Assembly (NCBI RefSeq): GCF_900128985.1
Contig: NZ_FQUC01000010.1
Location: forward strand, 1-64,000
Length of the DNA stretch: 64,000 bases
From: Indolivaga macrotermitis
GTDB taxonomy: Bacteria; Bacteroidota; Bacteroidia; Bacteroidales; Dysgonomonadaceae
Direction: 5' to 3'
Part shown: positions 26,695 to 36,854 of the stretch, one piece after another
How positions within the stretch are numbered: position 1 is the first letter of the stretch
How the letters are laid out: every line of letters begins with the position of its first letter
Notes under the pieces: model-generated
What the model was told of the DNA's origin: nothing
What the model saw: only the letters and a program-made list of their open reading frames with translations
Database searches by the model: none
Made by a program: the position numbers and the translations under genes

Positions 26695-28857
26695 TTACTG
26701 GTTGGTGAGGAAATTGATAACTTTTTGATATAAATAAGCCCTGTTGTTTTCTCCTAAAATAGAGTGATTGAGATCGGGGAAAATAAATAAGTCAAACTGT
26801 TTATCAGCTTTGATTAAAGCGGAAGTATAATCTATGGTATTCTGGAAGTGAACATTATCATCAGCCGTTCCATGTATGAGTAGCAATTTGCCAGATAGGC
26901 TGGATGCCAGATCTATTGGAGATCCGTGTCCGTAACCTGTAGGGTTTTGCTGAGGAGTACGCATATATCTTTCGCTATAAACCGAGTCGTAATAACGCCA
27001 GTCGGTAACGGGAGCAATTGCAATTCCTGATTTAAAGACACCTTTGCTGCGGCTGAGGCTCATCAGTACAGTATACCCTCCATAACTCCAGCCCCATATT
27101 GAGATATTGGCAGGATCGATGTATGATAACGTTCCGAAATATTTAGCAGCGGCTATCTGGTCGTCCGATTCTTTGATCCCGAGGTTCATGTATGTGCATT
27201 TGCGGAACTCCTGTCCACGGGCACCTGTTCCCCTTCCATCCACAGAAGCAACTATATACCCCTGATTGACGAGATAATGTACCCAGTCTATATTAAAGCG
27301 GTCTAATACTTCCTGTGAGTCGGGCCCACTATATTGAACCATAAGTAATGGATATTTTTGCGATGGGCTGAAGTTAGCCGGCTTCATAATCCAAGCATTC
27401 ATATCTGTTCCATCTGCTCCTTTTACAGTGATGAATTCTTTCTTTGGGATTCCGGAAGAGGCTACCTTGCTTTGCAGGGCTTTGTTGTCTTCCAATATTC
27501 GTAACTCTTTTCCTGACGCATCGTTTAGTGTTACTAAATTAGGGGTTGAGGCATCAGACCAGTTGTTTATAAAATACTTGCCATTAGAACTGAATTTTGC
27601 AGTATTATATCCGGCTTTAGGAGTAAGCTTGCTTTTGGTATCTTTTGTGATATCTACTTTGTATATTGATCTTTGTAGCGGGCTGTCTTCTGCTGCCTGA
27701 TAGAATACTGTTTTTGACACAGGGTCACAAGCAAGTATCTCAGTCACATCGTAGTTGCCGGAAGTTAGCTGTTTTTGTTCCACACCGGCCATCGAATATA
27801 AATAGATATGGCTGTATCCGCTTTTCTCACTGATATATGTAAACTGATCACCTATGAAATGGATAGAGTGCAAGAAGTCGTAATTAATGTATCTGTCGTT
27901 TTGCTCCTTTAATGCGAGTTTACTTATAAGCGAACGTGGGTCTGCAAAATAGAGGTTGAAATCGTTCTGTTCCCTGTTCAGGGTCATTACTGCCAGTTGC
28001 GAGTTGGGTGCGAAAACTATCCGGGGAATATATTCAAATGATGTATTTGCCGGAAACTTAATCTCGCGTATTGTTTTTGATTCTATATCAAATATATTAC
28101 ATCCGACCTTTGAGTTAGCCTCGCCTGCTTTTGGATATTTGAAGGAGGTGAGGGTCGGATAAAGTTGTCTTTTGAAATACTGAAATGAGAATTCCGGGAC
28201 TTGCGTTTCGTCGAATTTTACAAAGGCCAGTAGCTGATTGTCGGGCGAGAAGTCCATTAGTTCTGTAATAGAAAATTCTTCTTCGTATGCCCAGTCTGTG
28301 GCTCCGTTGATGATTTTCCCGAATGATCCGTCTTTCGTTATTTGCGATTCGGTGTTGTAATCGAATTTGGCCAGCCATATATTATTGTCTAAAACGTAAG
28401 CTAACATCCGTCCGTCACGAGAAAAAACAGGCGATTGTTGTTTTCCTTTGTTTTCTGTCAGTTTTCTGACCAAGTTGCGGCGTATGTCGAAGTAATAATA
28501 GTCGGCTTTGAAAGAACGCCTGTATATAGGCTCACTGCCAGTGTATACAAGTAAGCGGTTTTCGTCGGGGCTTATCAGGTAACCTTCGAAGTTGGATATA
28601 TTACAGTCGCGGGCCGTAGCGACATCAAAAACTGTGGCAACCGGTTGGCCTGTTTTATATGAATATTTGACTATTTGTGTCCGCTCGTTATTAGGCTGAT
28701 AATAAAATTCACCATCAGCCGACGAAACTGTCGCTGGTACATTCATGGGGCGATATGCTCCCGATGTAATATCTTTCAGGTTTAGCGATTGGGCGAAAGA
28801 ACAAGTCGCTATCATAAGTGCAAGAAGCAAAAAACAAGCTTTTTTCATACTTTTCAT
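26695..28857 (-). CDS. Dipeptidyl peptidase IV (S9B family)
   Basis: 720 residues; an ATG at 28848 is an equally good start. A signal peptide ends CSFAQ. The beta-propeller occupies roughly 30-460, with WAYEEEFS supplying the Glu pair that holds the substrate N-terminus. The C-terminal alpha/beta hydrolase has GWSYGGY (nucleophile Ser), GTADDNVH (Asp) and DLNHSI (His). It removes X-Pro or X-Ala dipeptides from peptides in the periplasm or on the surface. An exact -7 element (TATATTTG on the minus strand, 28872-28879) lies about 15 bases upstream, so the leader is very short. Confidence 0.92.
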   Translation of the reverse strand: MKSMKKACFLLLALMIATCSFAQSLNLKDITSGAYRPMNVPATVSSADGEFYYQPNNERTQIVKYSYKTGQPVATVFDVATARDCNISNFEGYLISPDENRLLVYTGSEPIYRRSFKADYYYFDIRRNLVRKLTENKGKQQSPVFSRDGRMLAYVLDNNIWLAKFDYNTESQITKDGSFGKIINGATDWAYEEEFSITELMDFSPDNQLLAFVKFDETQVPEFSFQYFKRQLYPTLTSFKYPKAGEANSKVGCNIFDIESKTIREIKFPANTSFEYIPRIVFAPNSQLAVMTLNREQNDFNLYFADPRSLISKLALKEQNDRYINYDFLHSIHFIGDQFTYISEKSGYSHIYLYSMAGVEQKQLTSGNYDVTEILACDPVSKTVFYQAAEDSPLQRSIYKVDITKDTKSKLTPKAGYNTAKFSSNGKYFINNWSDASTPNLVTLNDASGKELRILEDNKALQSKVASSGIPKKEFITVKGADGTDMNAWIMKPANFSPSQKYPLLMVQYSGPDSQEVLDRFNIDWVHYLVNQGYIVASVDGRGTGARGQEFRKCTYMNLGIKESDDQIAAAKYFGTLSYIDPANISIWGWSYGGYTVLMSLSRSKGVFKSGIAIAPVTDWRYYDSVYSERYMRTPQQNPTGYGHGSPIDLASSLSGKLLLIHGTADDNVHFQNTIDYTSALIKADKQFDLFIFPDLNHSILGENNRAYLYQKVINFLTNQ

Positions 28858-28931
28858 GATTTTCTACAATACAAATATACATTCTTTCGCAGTAGAATCT
28901 TATCTTCGTTCTCATAAAAAGCTATATTGTA

Positions 28932-29342
28932 ATGATAAATGAAGTCCCATACGATCAGGTTCTGGAAATAAGACATAAGGTAATGTATCCCGATAAACCC
29001 AAAGATTCAGTTATTCTTCCCGATGACAAAAAAGGGTTACATATTGGATACTATAAAGACGATAAGCCGGTAAGTATTGTTTCTCTTTTCCTGAATTTGG
29101 AAACGAAGGAGTTGCAGTTTCGTAAATTAGCTACACTGGTTGAATTCCAAAATAGAGGGTATGGATCTCAGTTGGTACGCTGGATATTGGATTATACAAA
29201 GGATCTTCAATTTCCCAGAGTATGGTGTAATGCCCGTGTTGAGAAAATTGATTTTTACAAAAAGTTTGGTTTTACCGAAACCGATCAGGTATTCGAGAAA
29301 AATGGCTTTAAGTATGTGGTTTTAGAAAAATGTTCTTTCTGA
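28932..29342 (+). CDS. GNAT-family N-acetyltransferase
   Basis: 136 residues. The acetyl-CoA pyrophosphate-binding motif is EFQNRGYGSQLVRWIL near residue 72. The ending GFTETDQVFEKNGFKYVVLEK is typical of small GNATs that act on amino acids or small amines. Substrate is unknown. It is divergent from the DPP IV gene and convergent with rnc, with four bases between stops. Confidence 0.85.
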   Translation: MINEVPYDQVLEIRHKVMYPDKPKDSVILPDDKKGLHIGYYKDDKPVSIVSLFLNLETKELQFRKLATLVEFQNRGYGSQLVRWILDYTKDLQFPRVWCNARVEKIDFYKKFGFTETDQVFEKNGFKYVVLEKCSF

Positions 29343-29346
29343 CCTT

Positions 29347-30177
29347 TTATTCTTTAGCTTCGGAGTCGGTTATGTTTTCTTCCTGATTATCTTCTCTTAG
29401 CTGTAATTCTTTTTCTTTGAGAATAAGGATTTCTTTCATGAAATCTTTATCGAAATTGACTTTTTGATAGGTTGCTTCCGCCGCTTTCTGTTGCGATTCT
29501 TTTTTCGAAAAACCTTTACCTGTTCCGCATTCGATATCGTAGATATAGATGGTTGTAACAAAAACCGGGTTGTTATTGTCGTCGACAAACGACTCTATTA
29601 ATCTGAACTCTACCGGAATTTTGTGTTTTTGACCCCATTCTATTAGTCTCGATTTGAAATTGACTTCCTGTTGTGCTACAGATTCTATATTCAGATATGC
29701 CTGTATAAGCCTCTCGTGTACAAAGCGTTTTGCCACGCGGTATCCCTGATCCAGATATATTGCCCCGATCAGAGCTTCGAGGGCATTTCCGTACATGTGG
29801 GTTTTATGGTTTGCTGTTTTTGCCGAGGATTTTATAAGACGGTCCAGTCCAAGATCCAAGGCCAGCTTATTCAGTGTTTCCCGCTGAACTATTTTGGATC
29901 GCATATTGGTAAGAAAGCCTTCTTTCTTGTACTCAAACTCTTTGAATACGATATCAGCAACGATGGCATCGAGTATCGCATCCCCTAAAAATTCGAGGCG
30001 TTCGTTGTTTATCCAGCGTCCGTCCTTCATTTTTATAGAGGAAGATTTATGCAATAGGGCTTGCTCGTACAATGTTATATTATACGGATAGAAATTAAGT
30101 ATTTTGTAGAAAGAAATATAAGGCTCTTTCCGTTTTTGAGGAAAAAGCCTTACAGTTCGGTATAGTTTCTTAAGCAC
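29347..30177 (-). CDS. rnc: Ribonuclease III
   Basis: 276 residues, longer than E. coli (226) because of N- and C-terminal extensions. The catalytic signature is NNERLEFLGDAILDAI near residues 57-72, with GNALEALIGAIYLDQG supplying the second acidic cluster. The double-stranded RNA-binding domain follows at about 175-245 (KSRLIEWGQKHKIPVEF, GKGFSKKESQQKAAEATY). It processes rRNA precursors and structured RNAs. It is the last gene of acpP-fabF-rnc, three bases after the fabF stop. Confidence 0.95.
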   Translation of the reverse strand: MLKKLYRTVRLFPQKRKEPYISFYKILNFYPYNITLYEQALLHKSSSIKMKDGRWINNERLEFLGDAILDAIVADIVFKEFEYKKEGFLTNMRSKIVQRETLNKLALDLGLDRLIKSSAKTANHKTHMYGNALEALIGAIYLDQGYRVAKRFVHERLIQAYLNIESVAQQEVNFKSRLIEWGQKHKIPVEFRLIESFVDDNNNPVFVTTIYIYDIECGTGKGFSKKESQQKAAEATYQKVNFDKDFMKEILILKEKELQLREDNQEENITDSEAKE

Positions 30178-30180
30178 TTC

Positions 30181-31443
30181 TTACTTCTTAAACTTCTTCA
30201 CAATTACACATGCGTTATGACCACCAAATCCAAATGTATTTGAAAGTGCGGCTCTAACTTCTCGTTTCTGAGCTTTATTGAATGTAAGATTCAATTTGTA
30301 ATCGATTTCAGGGTCTTCGTCTCCTTCTGTAAAGTTGATAGTTGGAGGAACGATGTCGTTCTGAACGGCGAGTGTAGAAAATATAGCTTCAACTGCGCCG
30401 GCAGCACCTAACAAGTGACCTGTCATTGATTTGGTTGAACTTATATTCATATTATATGCATGATCGCCAAATACCTCCTTGATTGCTTTGATTTCCGAAG
30501 GGTCTCCTACAGGTGTTGATGTTCCGTGTACATTGATATAATCAATTTCACTTGGATCCATATTTGCGTCTTGGAGTGCATTTCTCATTACCAGTTTAGC
30601 ACCTAAGCCTTCAGGGTGAGATGCTGTAAGGTGATAAGCATCGGCAGACATTCCGCCACCTACTATTTCTGCATATATTTTAGCTCCACGAGCTAAGGCA
30701 TGTTCAAGCTCCTCAAGTACTAAACAGGCAGCACCTTCTCCCATCACAAATCCGTCGCGGCTTGCGCTGAAAGGGCGTGAAGCTGTCTCCGGAGAGTCGT
30801 TACGGGTAGACAAAGCCGTAAGGGCATTGAATCCGCCAACACCGGATATGGCTATCGCTGCTTCTGCACCACCAGCTATCATTACATCTGCTTTTCCTAA
30901 ACGGATAATGTCAAATGCCGAAATAGCGCTGTGGGTAGATGAAGCACATGCTGATACTGTTCCGAAGTTTGGCCCGCGAAGGCCATGTCTCATTGAAATA
31001 AGGCCTGATGCTATATCCGATATCATCTTAGGGATGAAGAACGGATTGAATTTAGGGCCTAATTCGATATGAGTAAAGTAGTTTGCTACTTCTTCTTCGA
31101 ATGTTTTAATACCGCCGATTCCCGCAGAAACAATAACACCGACTCTATCCTGATTTACTTTTTCGAAATCAAGACCGGCATCGGCAATCGATTCTTCTGA
31201 TGCAGCAACTGCAAGTTGGGTATATCTGTCTGCTTTGCGAAGTTCTTTACGGTCGAAGTATTTACCAGGATCGAAATCTTTTACTTCACAAGCAAATTGG
31301 GTTTTGAACTTTGATGCGTCGAATTGAGTAATGGGGCCGGCTCCACTAACTCCGTCGATGGCATTTTGCCATGATGTTTTCACATCATTACCAATCGGAG
31401 TTACTGCACCCAGACCCGTTACTACTACTCTTTTTAATTCCAT
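30181..31443 (-). CDS. fabF: Beta-ketoacyl-ACP synthase II
   Basis: 420 residues. The catalytic triad is visible: Cys in VSACASSTHS near 165, His in INVHGTSTPVGD near 305, and His in TKSMTGHLLGAAG near 340. It elongates acyl-ACP in fatty-acid synthesis in the cytoplasm. It lies between acpP and rnc, the standard bacterial order, and 24 bases after acpP. Confidence 0.96.
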   Translation of the reverse strand: MELKRVVVTGLGAVTPIGNDVKTSWQNAIDGVSGAGPITQFDASKFKTQFACEVKDFDPGKYFDRKELRKADRYTQLAVAASEESIADAGLDFEKVNQDRVGVIVSAGIGGIKTFEEEVANYFTHIELGPKFNPFFIPKMISDIASGLISMRHGLRGPNFGTVSACASSTHSAISAFDIIRLGKADVMIAGGAEAAIAISGVGGFNALTALSTRNDSPETASRPFSASRDGFVMGEGAACLVLEELEHALARGAKIYAEIVGGGMSADAYHLTASHPEGLGAKLVMRNALQDANMDPSEIDYINVHGTSTPVGDPSEIKAIKEVFGDHAYNMNISSTKSMTGHLLGAAGAVEAIFSTLAVQNDIVPPTINFTEGDEDPEIDYKLNLTFNKAQKREVRAALSNTFGFGGHNACVIVKKFKK

Positions 31444-31467
31444 AATTTGTTATTAGTGGAAAAAAGA

Positions 31468-31704
31468 TTATTTTGCGTTAGCTTCAATATAAGAAACAGC
31501 GTCTCCTACAGTTGAAATTTTTTCAGCTTGGTCATCAGGAATAGAAATACCGAATTCTTTTTCGAATTCCATGATAAGTTCTACAGTGTCAAGCGAGTCA
31601 GCACCTAGGTCGTTAGTGAAACTTGCAGTATTAGTAACTTCTGTTTCTTCAACACCTAATTTATCAACGATAATAGCTTTAACTCTTGATGCTACGTCAG
31701 ACAT
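31468..31704 (-). CDS. acpP: Acyl carrier protein
   Basis: 78 residues, acidic. The phosphopantetheine attachment Ser is in [12 protein letters not shown]. It carries acyl chains for fatty-acid synthesis and is the first gene of the acpP-fabF-rnc operon. Confidence 0.97.
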   Translation of the reverse strand: MSDVASRVKAIIVDKLGVEETEVTNTASFTNDLGADSLDTVELIMEFEKEFGISIPDDQAEKISTVGDAVSYIEANAK

Positions 31705-31756
31705 AACTTTTTGATTTTAATTATTAATATAAATTTTATTTCTATTTTTGTCGATG

Positions 31757-31789
31757 CAAAGTAAACGTATTTTACTAATACGATACAAA
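31757..31789 (-). promoter_or_regulatory. Probable acpP promoter
   Basis: On the minus strand TTTG (31786-31789), a 21-base spacer, then TTACTTTG (31757-31764), one base off the TAnnTTTG consensus. The start would give a leader of about 45 nt. Confidence 0.5.
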
Positions 31790-31859
31790 TATTTTGCCTA
31801 GAAAATTCGTTAAAACTGCACATTTTATGTTTTTGTGTGCAAAATTATAATTCCCGATT

Positions 31860-32423
31860 ATGCTGCGTGTCGCTATTTTTGCATCCGGATCTGGTTCTAA
31901 TGCCGAGAATATTGTTCTGTATTTCAAAGAGAGAGGTATTTGTGCAATTGATACTATAATCTCAAATAAACCTGATGCTTATGTACACGAGAGAGCAAAA
32001 AAGTTGGGTGTGGAATCTATTACTTTTTCGAAAAATGATTTCTCAGAGGGTGACAAAGTTCTCCAATATCTGAAATTGCGCCAAATAGATTTTATTGTTT
32101 TAGCCGGATTTTTACTGAAAGTTCCCCAAAATCTCATAGAAGCTTACCCTGATAAGATTGTAAATATACACCCTGCGCTTTTACCGAAGTTTGGAGGAAA
32201 AGGTATGTATGGCGATAATGTACATAAAGCTGTGATTGAAGCCGGAGAAAAAGAATCGGGTATCACTATCCATTATATAAATGAGAATTATGACGAGGGA
32301 GGTATTATCTTTCAGGCTAAATGCGATGTCCTTCCCGGAGATACATACGAAGATGTTGCTGATAAAGTGCATAAACTCGAATACGAGCATTTCCCGAAAA
32401 TCATAGAGTCTATTCTCAAATAA
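31860..32423 (+). CDS. purN: Phosphoribosylglycinamide formyltransferase
   Basis: 187 residues, typical of PurN. Motifs are FASGSGSNAENI (substrate loop), LAGFLLKVP, and NIHPALLPKFGG with the catalytic Asn-His, then DEGGIIFQ with the Asp. It formylates GAR with 10-formyl-THF in purine synthesis. It is divergent from acpP and followed by its own terminator. Confidence 0.94.
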   Translation: MLRVAIFASGSGSNAENIVLYFKERGICAIDTIISNKPDAYVHERAKKLGVESITFSKNDFSEGDKVLQYLKLRQIDFIVLAGFLLKVPQNLIEAYPDKIVNIHPALLPKFGGKGMYGDNVHKAVIEAGEKESGITIHYINENYDEGGIIFQAKCDVLPGDTYEDVADKVHKLEYEHFPKIIESILK

Positions 32424-32431
32424 ATTTATAG

Positions 32432-32457
32432 AAGAGCAAACCAATTGCTCTTTTTTA
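32432..32457 (+). terminator. Intrinsic terminator of purN
   Basis: AAGAGCAA (32432-32439) and TTGCTCTT (32445-32452) followed by a T run. Confidence 0.8.
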
Positions 32458-32521
32458 TTTGGAGCGAATGTCTATATTTGCGGTCAATTCATTTAACCTT
32501 AATTATTAACACACTTGAAAA

Positions 32522-33502
32522 ATGAAAAATTTTCCAGACTCATCAAAAACTTATAGAGTATTATTCTCCTTTTTATTGTTATTTGCTTGTGTTTCTTTAT
32601 CTGGACAGATCCATACTGATCAGAATGGAATAAAAACCTCTGTTCTTTATGCTATTTCTGCAAATCAGGCGCAGGCACGGCGTTTTGAAGTTGCTACTAT
32701 TGGTTATAACTCATACCATTGGCAATCTACAGGAATATTGATTGTTGAATTATTTAATAGTCATTATGGAACGGGATATGAGAAGTATACTGTGGAAATA
32801 GGTTATAGTCAAGGAGCACAGGGTGATCCAGTGGTGAAATTGATTGATTCACAAGGAATGTATCATTATGCCAAAGTTACTTTAGGAGAACCTTACGATT
32901 TATCTACTAGTTATAATAATCAGAAAAACAGAGCAATCCCTGTTTATGTAGATGTCAAATATCATAGTACATACAAAGTTAGATTAACTTATTTACGGGC
33001 TAGAGTAAATGATGTTACTACATTGAATCAGATTAAAATACATGAAACCCCTACACCAATTGATATTCCGGATTTTACAATACCTACAACCCTTGATAAC
33101 CATATTAGAGTAGCCGGAACCGGAGACCACTATATTACAAATGGTAATGTGGGTATTGGTACTTCAACTCCTAAAGAAAAGCTGGATGTTGCCGGAACTA
33201 TCAGAGCCAAAGAGGTAAAAGTAGAAATTAATGCCGGAGCCGATTATGTTTTCGATAAGGATTATGATCTGAAACCATTATCTGCCATAGAAGAATTTGT
33301 AAGTGAGAATAAACATCTGCCCGAAATTCCATCCGAAAAAGAAATGCAGGAAGATGGTTTGAGTGTAAATGAATTCCAAATCAAGTTATTAAAGAAAATA
33401 GAAGAACTTACACTATATATTATTGAACAAGATAAAGCGATGAAGACTCAGAACAAAAATATTGAAAGACTTCAACAAGAATTGGACAAGTTGAAGCAAT
33501 AA
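32522..33502 (+). CDS. Secreted protein with beta-sandwich, VGIGT stalk motif and C-terminal coiled coil
   Basis: 326 residues. A signal peptide ends LSGQ. Residues about 30-200 are beta-rich (RFEVATIGYNSYHWQ, GILIVELFN), followed by TNGNVGIGTSTPKEKLDVAG near 218 and the LKPLSAIEEFVSENKHLPEIPSE segment common in Bacteroidetes fibre-like proteins. The last 50 residues form a coiled coil (LKKIEELTLYIIEQDK, NIERLQQELDKLKQ), probably a trimer or dimer. It shares only the GNVGIGT motif with the six paralogues at the window start. Function unknown; a surface structural role is inferred. Confidence 0.8.
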   Translation: MKNFPDSSKTYRVLFSFLLLFACVSLSGQIHTDQNGIKTSVLYAISANQAQARRFEVATIGYNSYHWQSTGILIVELFNSHYGTGYEKYTVEIGYSQGAQGDPVVKLIDSQGMYHYAKVTLGEPYDLSTSYNNQKNRAIPVYVDVKYHSTYKVRLTYLRARVNDVTTLNQIKIHETPTPIDIPDFTIPTTLDNHIRVAGTGDHYITNGNVGIGTSTPKEKLDVAGTIRAKEVKVEINAGADYVFDKDYDLKPLSAIEEFVSENKHLPEIPSEKEMQEDGLSVNEFQIKLLKKIEELTLYIIEQDKAMKTQNKNIERLQQELDKLKQ

Positions 33503-33522
33503 TAGAATTAGATAAAATATTA

Positions 33523-33557
33523 AAAAGCCCACAGAACTAATATCTCTGTGGGCTTTT
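33523..33557. terminator. Bidirectional intrinsic terminator
   Basis: AAAAGCCCACAGA (33523-33535) and TCTGTGGGCTTTT (33545-33557) form a perfect 13-bp stem between two converging genes. Confidence 0.88.
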
Positions 33558-33563
33558 GCTTTT

Positions 33564-36500
33564 CTATTTTATCACACTGATAGTGTAACTGTAAGAATAT
33601 TCTTTTGCTTTGAACCGGTATTGATCGAGAGGTGTAGCTCCCCATGAGTTTAAACCGGCAACTCCCCGTTGAAACAAGTCGATACATAATACGACTTCGT
33701 TTCGGGGTAAAACGTCGGATGCGTGTTGTTGTTTCTTGGTCATACCCGGGTCTAAATCTTCGGGCTTGTTATTGGTTGCACTTACCGAAAGAGGCTGTAA
33801 ACCATCGATACGAATACCCTTCTTTTCGTTATTTTGTAGGGTTAACCAACGGACATCGGTTTTGTTACCTGTTTCCTGCGGACGGAAATATGGGTATGCC
33901 TGTTCTTCTACTTTTCCGGACCAGATGCCCATAAAGGTATCGTAATGGCGGTCTACATAGTTTTCCCAAGGTCCTCGGCCGTACCAGGTAAATTCGTCCA
34001 TGTTTTTAGGAAGGGTCATCAACATACCGAATCGCATCATCTCCGGCAGATCATCCGAGAGGGCTTTGTAACGCGCATTGATGGTCAGGTTTCCGTTTTC
34101 ACTCACTATGTACGTGAGTTCTACCTGTGCTTCTATTCCCTGCAATTTTGCAAGATATGATAAAGAAGCTCCTTCACTCGTTTTCAGTATGCCTTTGTAT
34201 GTATATGTCACATTATATCCTGCTGCATCCCATAGGCGCAGTTTGTATTGTGATCCGTCTCCGAAATCATTATCGGTAGGTGCTCTCCAGAAATTGAGGC
34301 GCGGAAGTTCGTTAAAAATACGGTTTCCGTTGTCAGTCATATTTATGAGAGCTTTATTGTCTTTAGTTGAAAACTCGTAGGTGAGTGTTCCTGATTTGAT
34401 TATGATCTTTCCGTCAGGTTTTTCTACTGTTAATAAGCCTGAATAGCTCTTTTGAGTGAAATAATTATTGTCTTTGAAAGCAAATTCTTCTTTGGCTACT
34501 TCGAATCCGGCAGGAAGAAAATCGGTCTTTTCTTTATTATAAGCGAATACCTGTAGAAAATATTCCACACCTGTATCGAAAGAAAGTTTAGGTAAGTTTA
34601 GTTTCACTTCTTTTTGACTATCTGCAGAAACGTTTGCTTCGAAATTCTGTTCGGCTACCTTCTCTCCATTTTTTAATAATACCCATTTGTATGAATAGTT
34701 TTTGGAGGTGAGATCCGTGAATTTGAAGTCGTTGATAATAGTTATCACTCCGTTATTCAAATCTTTCGCTTTAAACAGGATATTCTGATATACTTTTTTT
34801 ACGATATGGGTGTGTGGCAGGTAAGTCTGATCGGGAGCGATTACTCCGTCCATACAGAAATTTCCATCATTCATTTTATTATAACCTTTCAGGTCTCCAC
34901 CATAGGCAAAATACTCACGGCCTTGTTCGTCTTTTGTTTTGTATCCATGATTGTACCATTCCCATATAAAACCTCCCTGCATATTCTTGCTGCTTCGCAT
35001 AAGATCCCAGTAATCCTGAAAGTTACCCATACTGTTTCCCATGGCGTGAGCATATTCGCACATAATATACGGGCGTCCCAGATTTTTCTTTGCATCTTCT
35101 ACCATCGAATTCCATGAAGGGTACATAGGAGCAAGGATATCGGTATTACGTGCGCTATTGGATGTATTGCGGTAATTGAATGGCTGTTCGTACTGCACAG
35201 GACGGCTATTGTCGCGAGCTTTTGCCCAGTCATACATATCGAAAAAGGCTGTGCCGTTACTTGCCTCATTACCCAATGACCAGAATATGACAGATGGGTG
35301 GTTTTTATCTCTTTCGACCAGTCTTTGTATACGGTCCAGATGTGTTCCGTGCCATTGGGGATTATTTGCGACATTGTCTGGTCCGTAGCCTAATCCGTGA
35401 GATTCCAGATTGGTTTCATCTACGAGGTAGATACCGTATTGGTCACATAATTTGTACCAAAGGGGTTGCTGCGGATAGTGGGAGGTACGCACGGCATTTA
35501 TGTTAAGCTCTTTCATTAGCTGTAGGTTTCGTATCATTTCTACCCGGGTCACAACCTGACCGGTATTGGTATTGAACTCATGCAGGTTTACCCCTTTGAA
35601 ATATATCTTTTTACCATTGATGAATACTTGGCCGTCTTTTATTTCTATTTTCCGGAATCCGATTTTGGTTGAAGTGCTTTCTATAATTTTATCGTTTCCA
35701 TCTTTTAAAGTGATCAGAAGTGTGTATAGATTCGGGGTTTCTGCAGTCCATTTGAGGGGCGAAGATATTGATCCGGATAAGCTTATTTGCGCTATATCTC
35801 CGGCAGGTATGGCGATTAGGTGAGATTTTGATAATACCCTTTTTTCCGATTTGTCTAAAATTGCGACTTCCACTTTTTGTGTTTTTACATTGTCGGAATA
35901 ATTTTTCAATGACAGATCAATGCTGAATAAGCCGTTTTTATAATTTTTGTCCAGATCGGGATGGGCGAAAAAATCTAATATGCGGGTTTCGTCTGTACTA
36001 TATAGGTATACACTCCGGTTGATTCCTCCTAATCTCCACATGTCCTGATCTTCGAGATATGATCCGTCGCTAAACTTATGTACTTCACAAGCAAGTGTAT
36101 TTCTTCCTTTCCGGATATAAGGTGTTATATCAAACTCGGCAGGGCTTTTAGAATTCTCGGTGTAACCGACTTCCTGTCCGTTTACCCATACATACATTGC
36201 ATTAGTTCCTCCTTCGAAGTGAAGGAAAACACGCCGTCCATCCCAATTTTCGGGAATGTCAAATGTATGGCGGTATACTCCTACAGGCGCATCCTCCCGG
36301 TCAATGAAGGGTGGATTTTTGGGAAATCCAAAACCAATATTTACGTACATTGGGATCCCGTATCCGTTGAATTCCCAATTTCCGGGGACAGGCATATTGC
36401 CCCATTGGCTGATATCGAAATTTTCTTTATAAAATCCGTCGGGGATATCTGCGGGTTTCGGTGCCCAGAAGAATTTCCATATGCCATCTAATGATTTATA

Positions 36501-36686
36501 GTATGGCGAAGATGTATAATTGTCTTCGATTGCTTGTTCTTCTGTTGCATATGGTAGAGAGGTTGCCCGGGTTGCTTCTTTATTCACAGCAAATATCTCG
36601 GGGTTTTCCCAATTCGGAGCCGGTTGTTGTGCTGACAGGAGTAGGTTTGCTGTCAAGAATATGGACAGATACAGAGTTTTTATCAT
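33564..36686 (-). CDS. lacZ: GH2 beta-galactosidase (LacZ-type)
   Basis: 1040 residues, as in E. coli LacZ. A signal peptide ends LLLSAQ, so it is exported. The sugar-binding domain has VPGNWEFNGYGIPMYVN. The acid/base Glu is in FWSLGNEASNG near residue 470, and the nucleophile Glu in MCEYAHAMGNSMGNF near 540. Near 600 there is GGFIWEWYNHG, and the C-terminal domain has WYGRGPWENYVDR. It hydrolyses terminal beta-galactosides in the periplasm. An exact -7 element (CAAAGATA at 36731-36738, read on the minus strand) lies about 45 bases upstream. Confidence 0.93.
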   Translation of the reverse strand: MIKTLYLSIFLTANLLLSAQQPAPNWENPEIFAVNKEATRATSLPYATEEQAIEDNYTSSPYYKSLDGIWKFFWAPKPADIPDGFYKENFDISQWGNMPVPGNWEFNGYGIPMYVNIGFGFPKNPPFIDREDAPVGVYRHTFDIPENWDGRRVFLHFEGGTNAMYVWVNGQEVGYTENSKSPAEFDITPYIRKGRNTLACEVHKFSDGSYLEDQDMWRLGGINRSVYLYSTDETRILDFFAHPDLDKNYKNGLFSIDLSLKNYSDNVKTQKVEVAILDKSEKRVLSKSHLIAIPAGDIAQISLSGSISSPLKWTAETPNLYTLLITLKDGNDKIIESTSTKIGFRKIEIKDGQVFINGKKIYFKGVNLHEFNTNTGQVVTRVEMIRNLQLMKELNINAVRTSHYPQQPLWYKLCDQYGIYLVDETNLESHGLGYGPDNVANNPQWHGTHLDRIQRLVERDKNHPSVIFWSLGNEASNGTAFFDMYDWAKARDNSRPVQYEQPFNYRNTSNSARNTDILAPMYPSWNSMVEDAKKNLGRPYIMCEYAHAMGNSMGNFQDYWDLMRSSKNMQGGFIWEWYNHGYKTKDEQGREYFAYGGDLKGYNKMNDGNFCMDGVIAPDQTYLPHTHIVKKVYQNILFKAKDLNNGVITIINDFKFTDLTSKNYSYKWVLLKNGEKVAEQNFEANVSADSQKEVKLNLPKLSFDTGVEYFLQVFAYNKEKTDFLPAGFEVAKEEFAFKDNNYFTQKSYSGLLTVEKPDGKIIIKSGTLTYEFSTKDNKALINMTDNGNRIFNELPRLNFWRAPTDNDFGDGSQYKLRLWDAAGYNVTYTYKGILKTSEGASLSYLAKLQGIEAQVELTYIVSENGNLTINARYKALSDDLPEMMRFGMLMTLPKNMDEFTWYGRGPWENYVDRHYDTFMGIWSGKVEEQAYPYFRPQETGNKTDVRWLTLQNNEKKGIRIDGLQPLSVSATNNKPEDLDPGMTKKQQHASDVLPRNEVVLCIDLFQRGVAGLNSWGATPLDQYRFKAKEYSYSYTISVIK

Positions 36687-36805
36687 GGTAGCAGGTCGTT
36701 ATGAAAGTTAAATAATTATTGTACTCTACACAAAGATAAGAACTTCTGTATAAGGATGTGAATACAAATCATTCTAAAACGAATAGATTCCGGGCAATAA
36801 TATAA

Positions 36806-36833
36806 AAAGACAGCTCTTTTGTGAGCTGTCTTT
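36806..36833 (-). terminator. Intrinsic terminator of the M20 peptidase gene
   Basis: AAAGACAGCTC (36806-36816) and GAGCTGTCTTT (36823-36833), perfect 11-bp stem with T run on the minus strand. Confidence 0.85.
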
Positions 36834-36854
36834 CCCATTTTTATATTTTGGTAA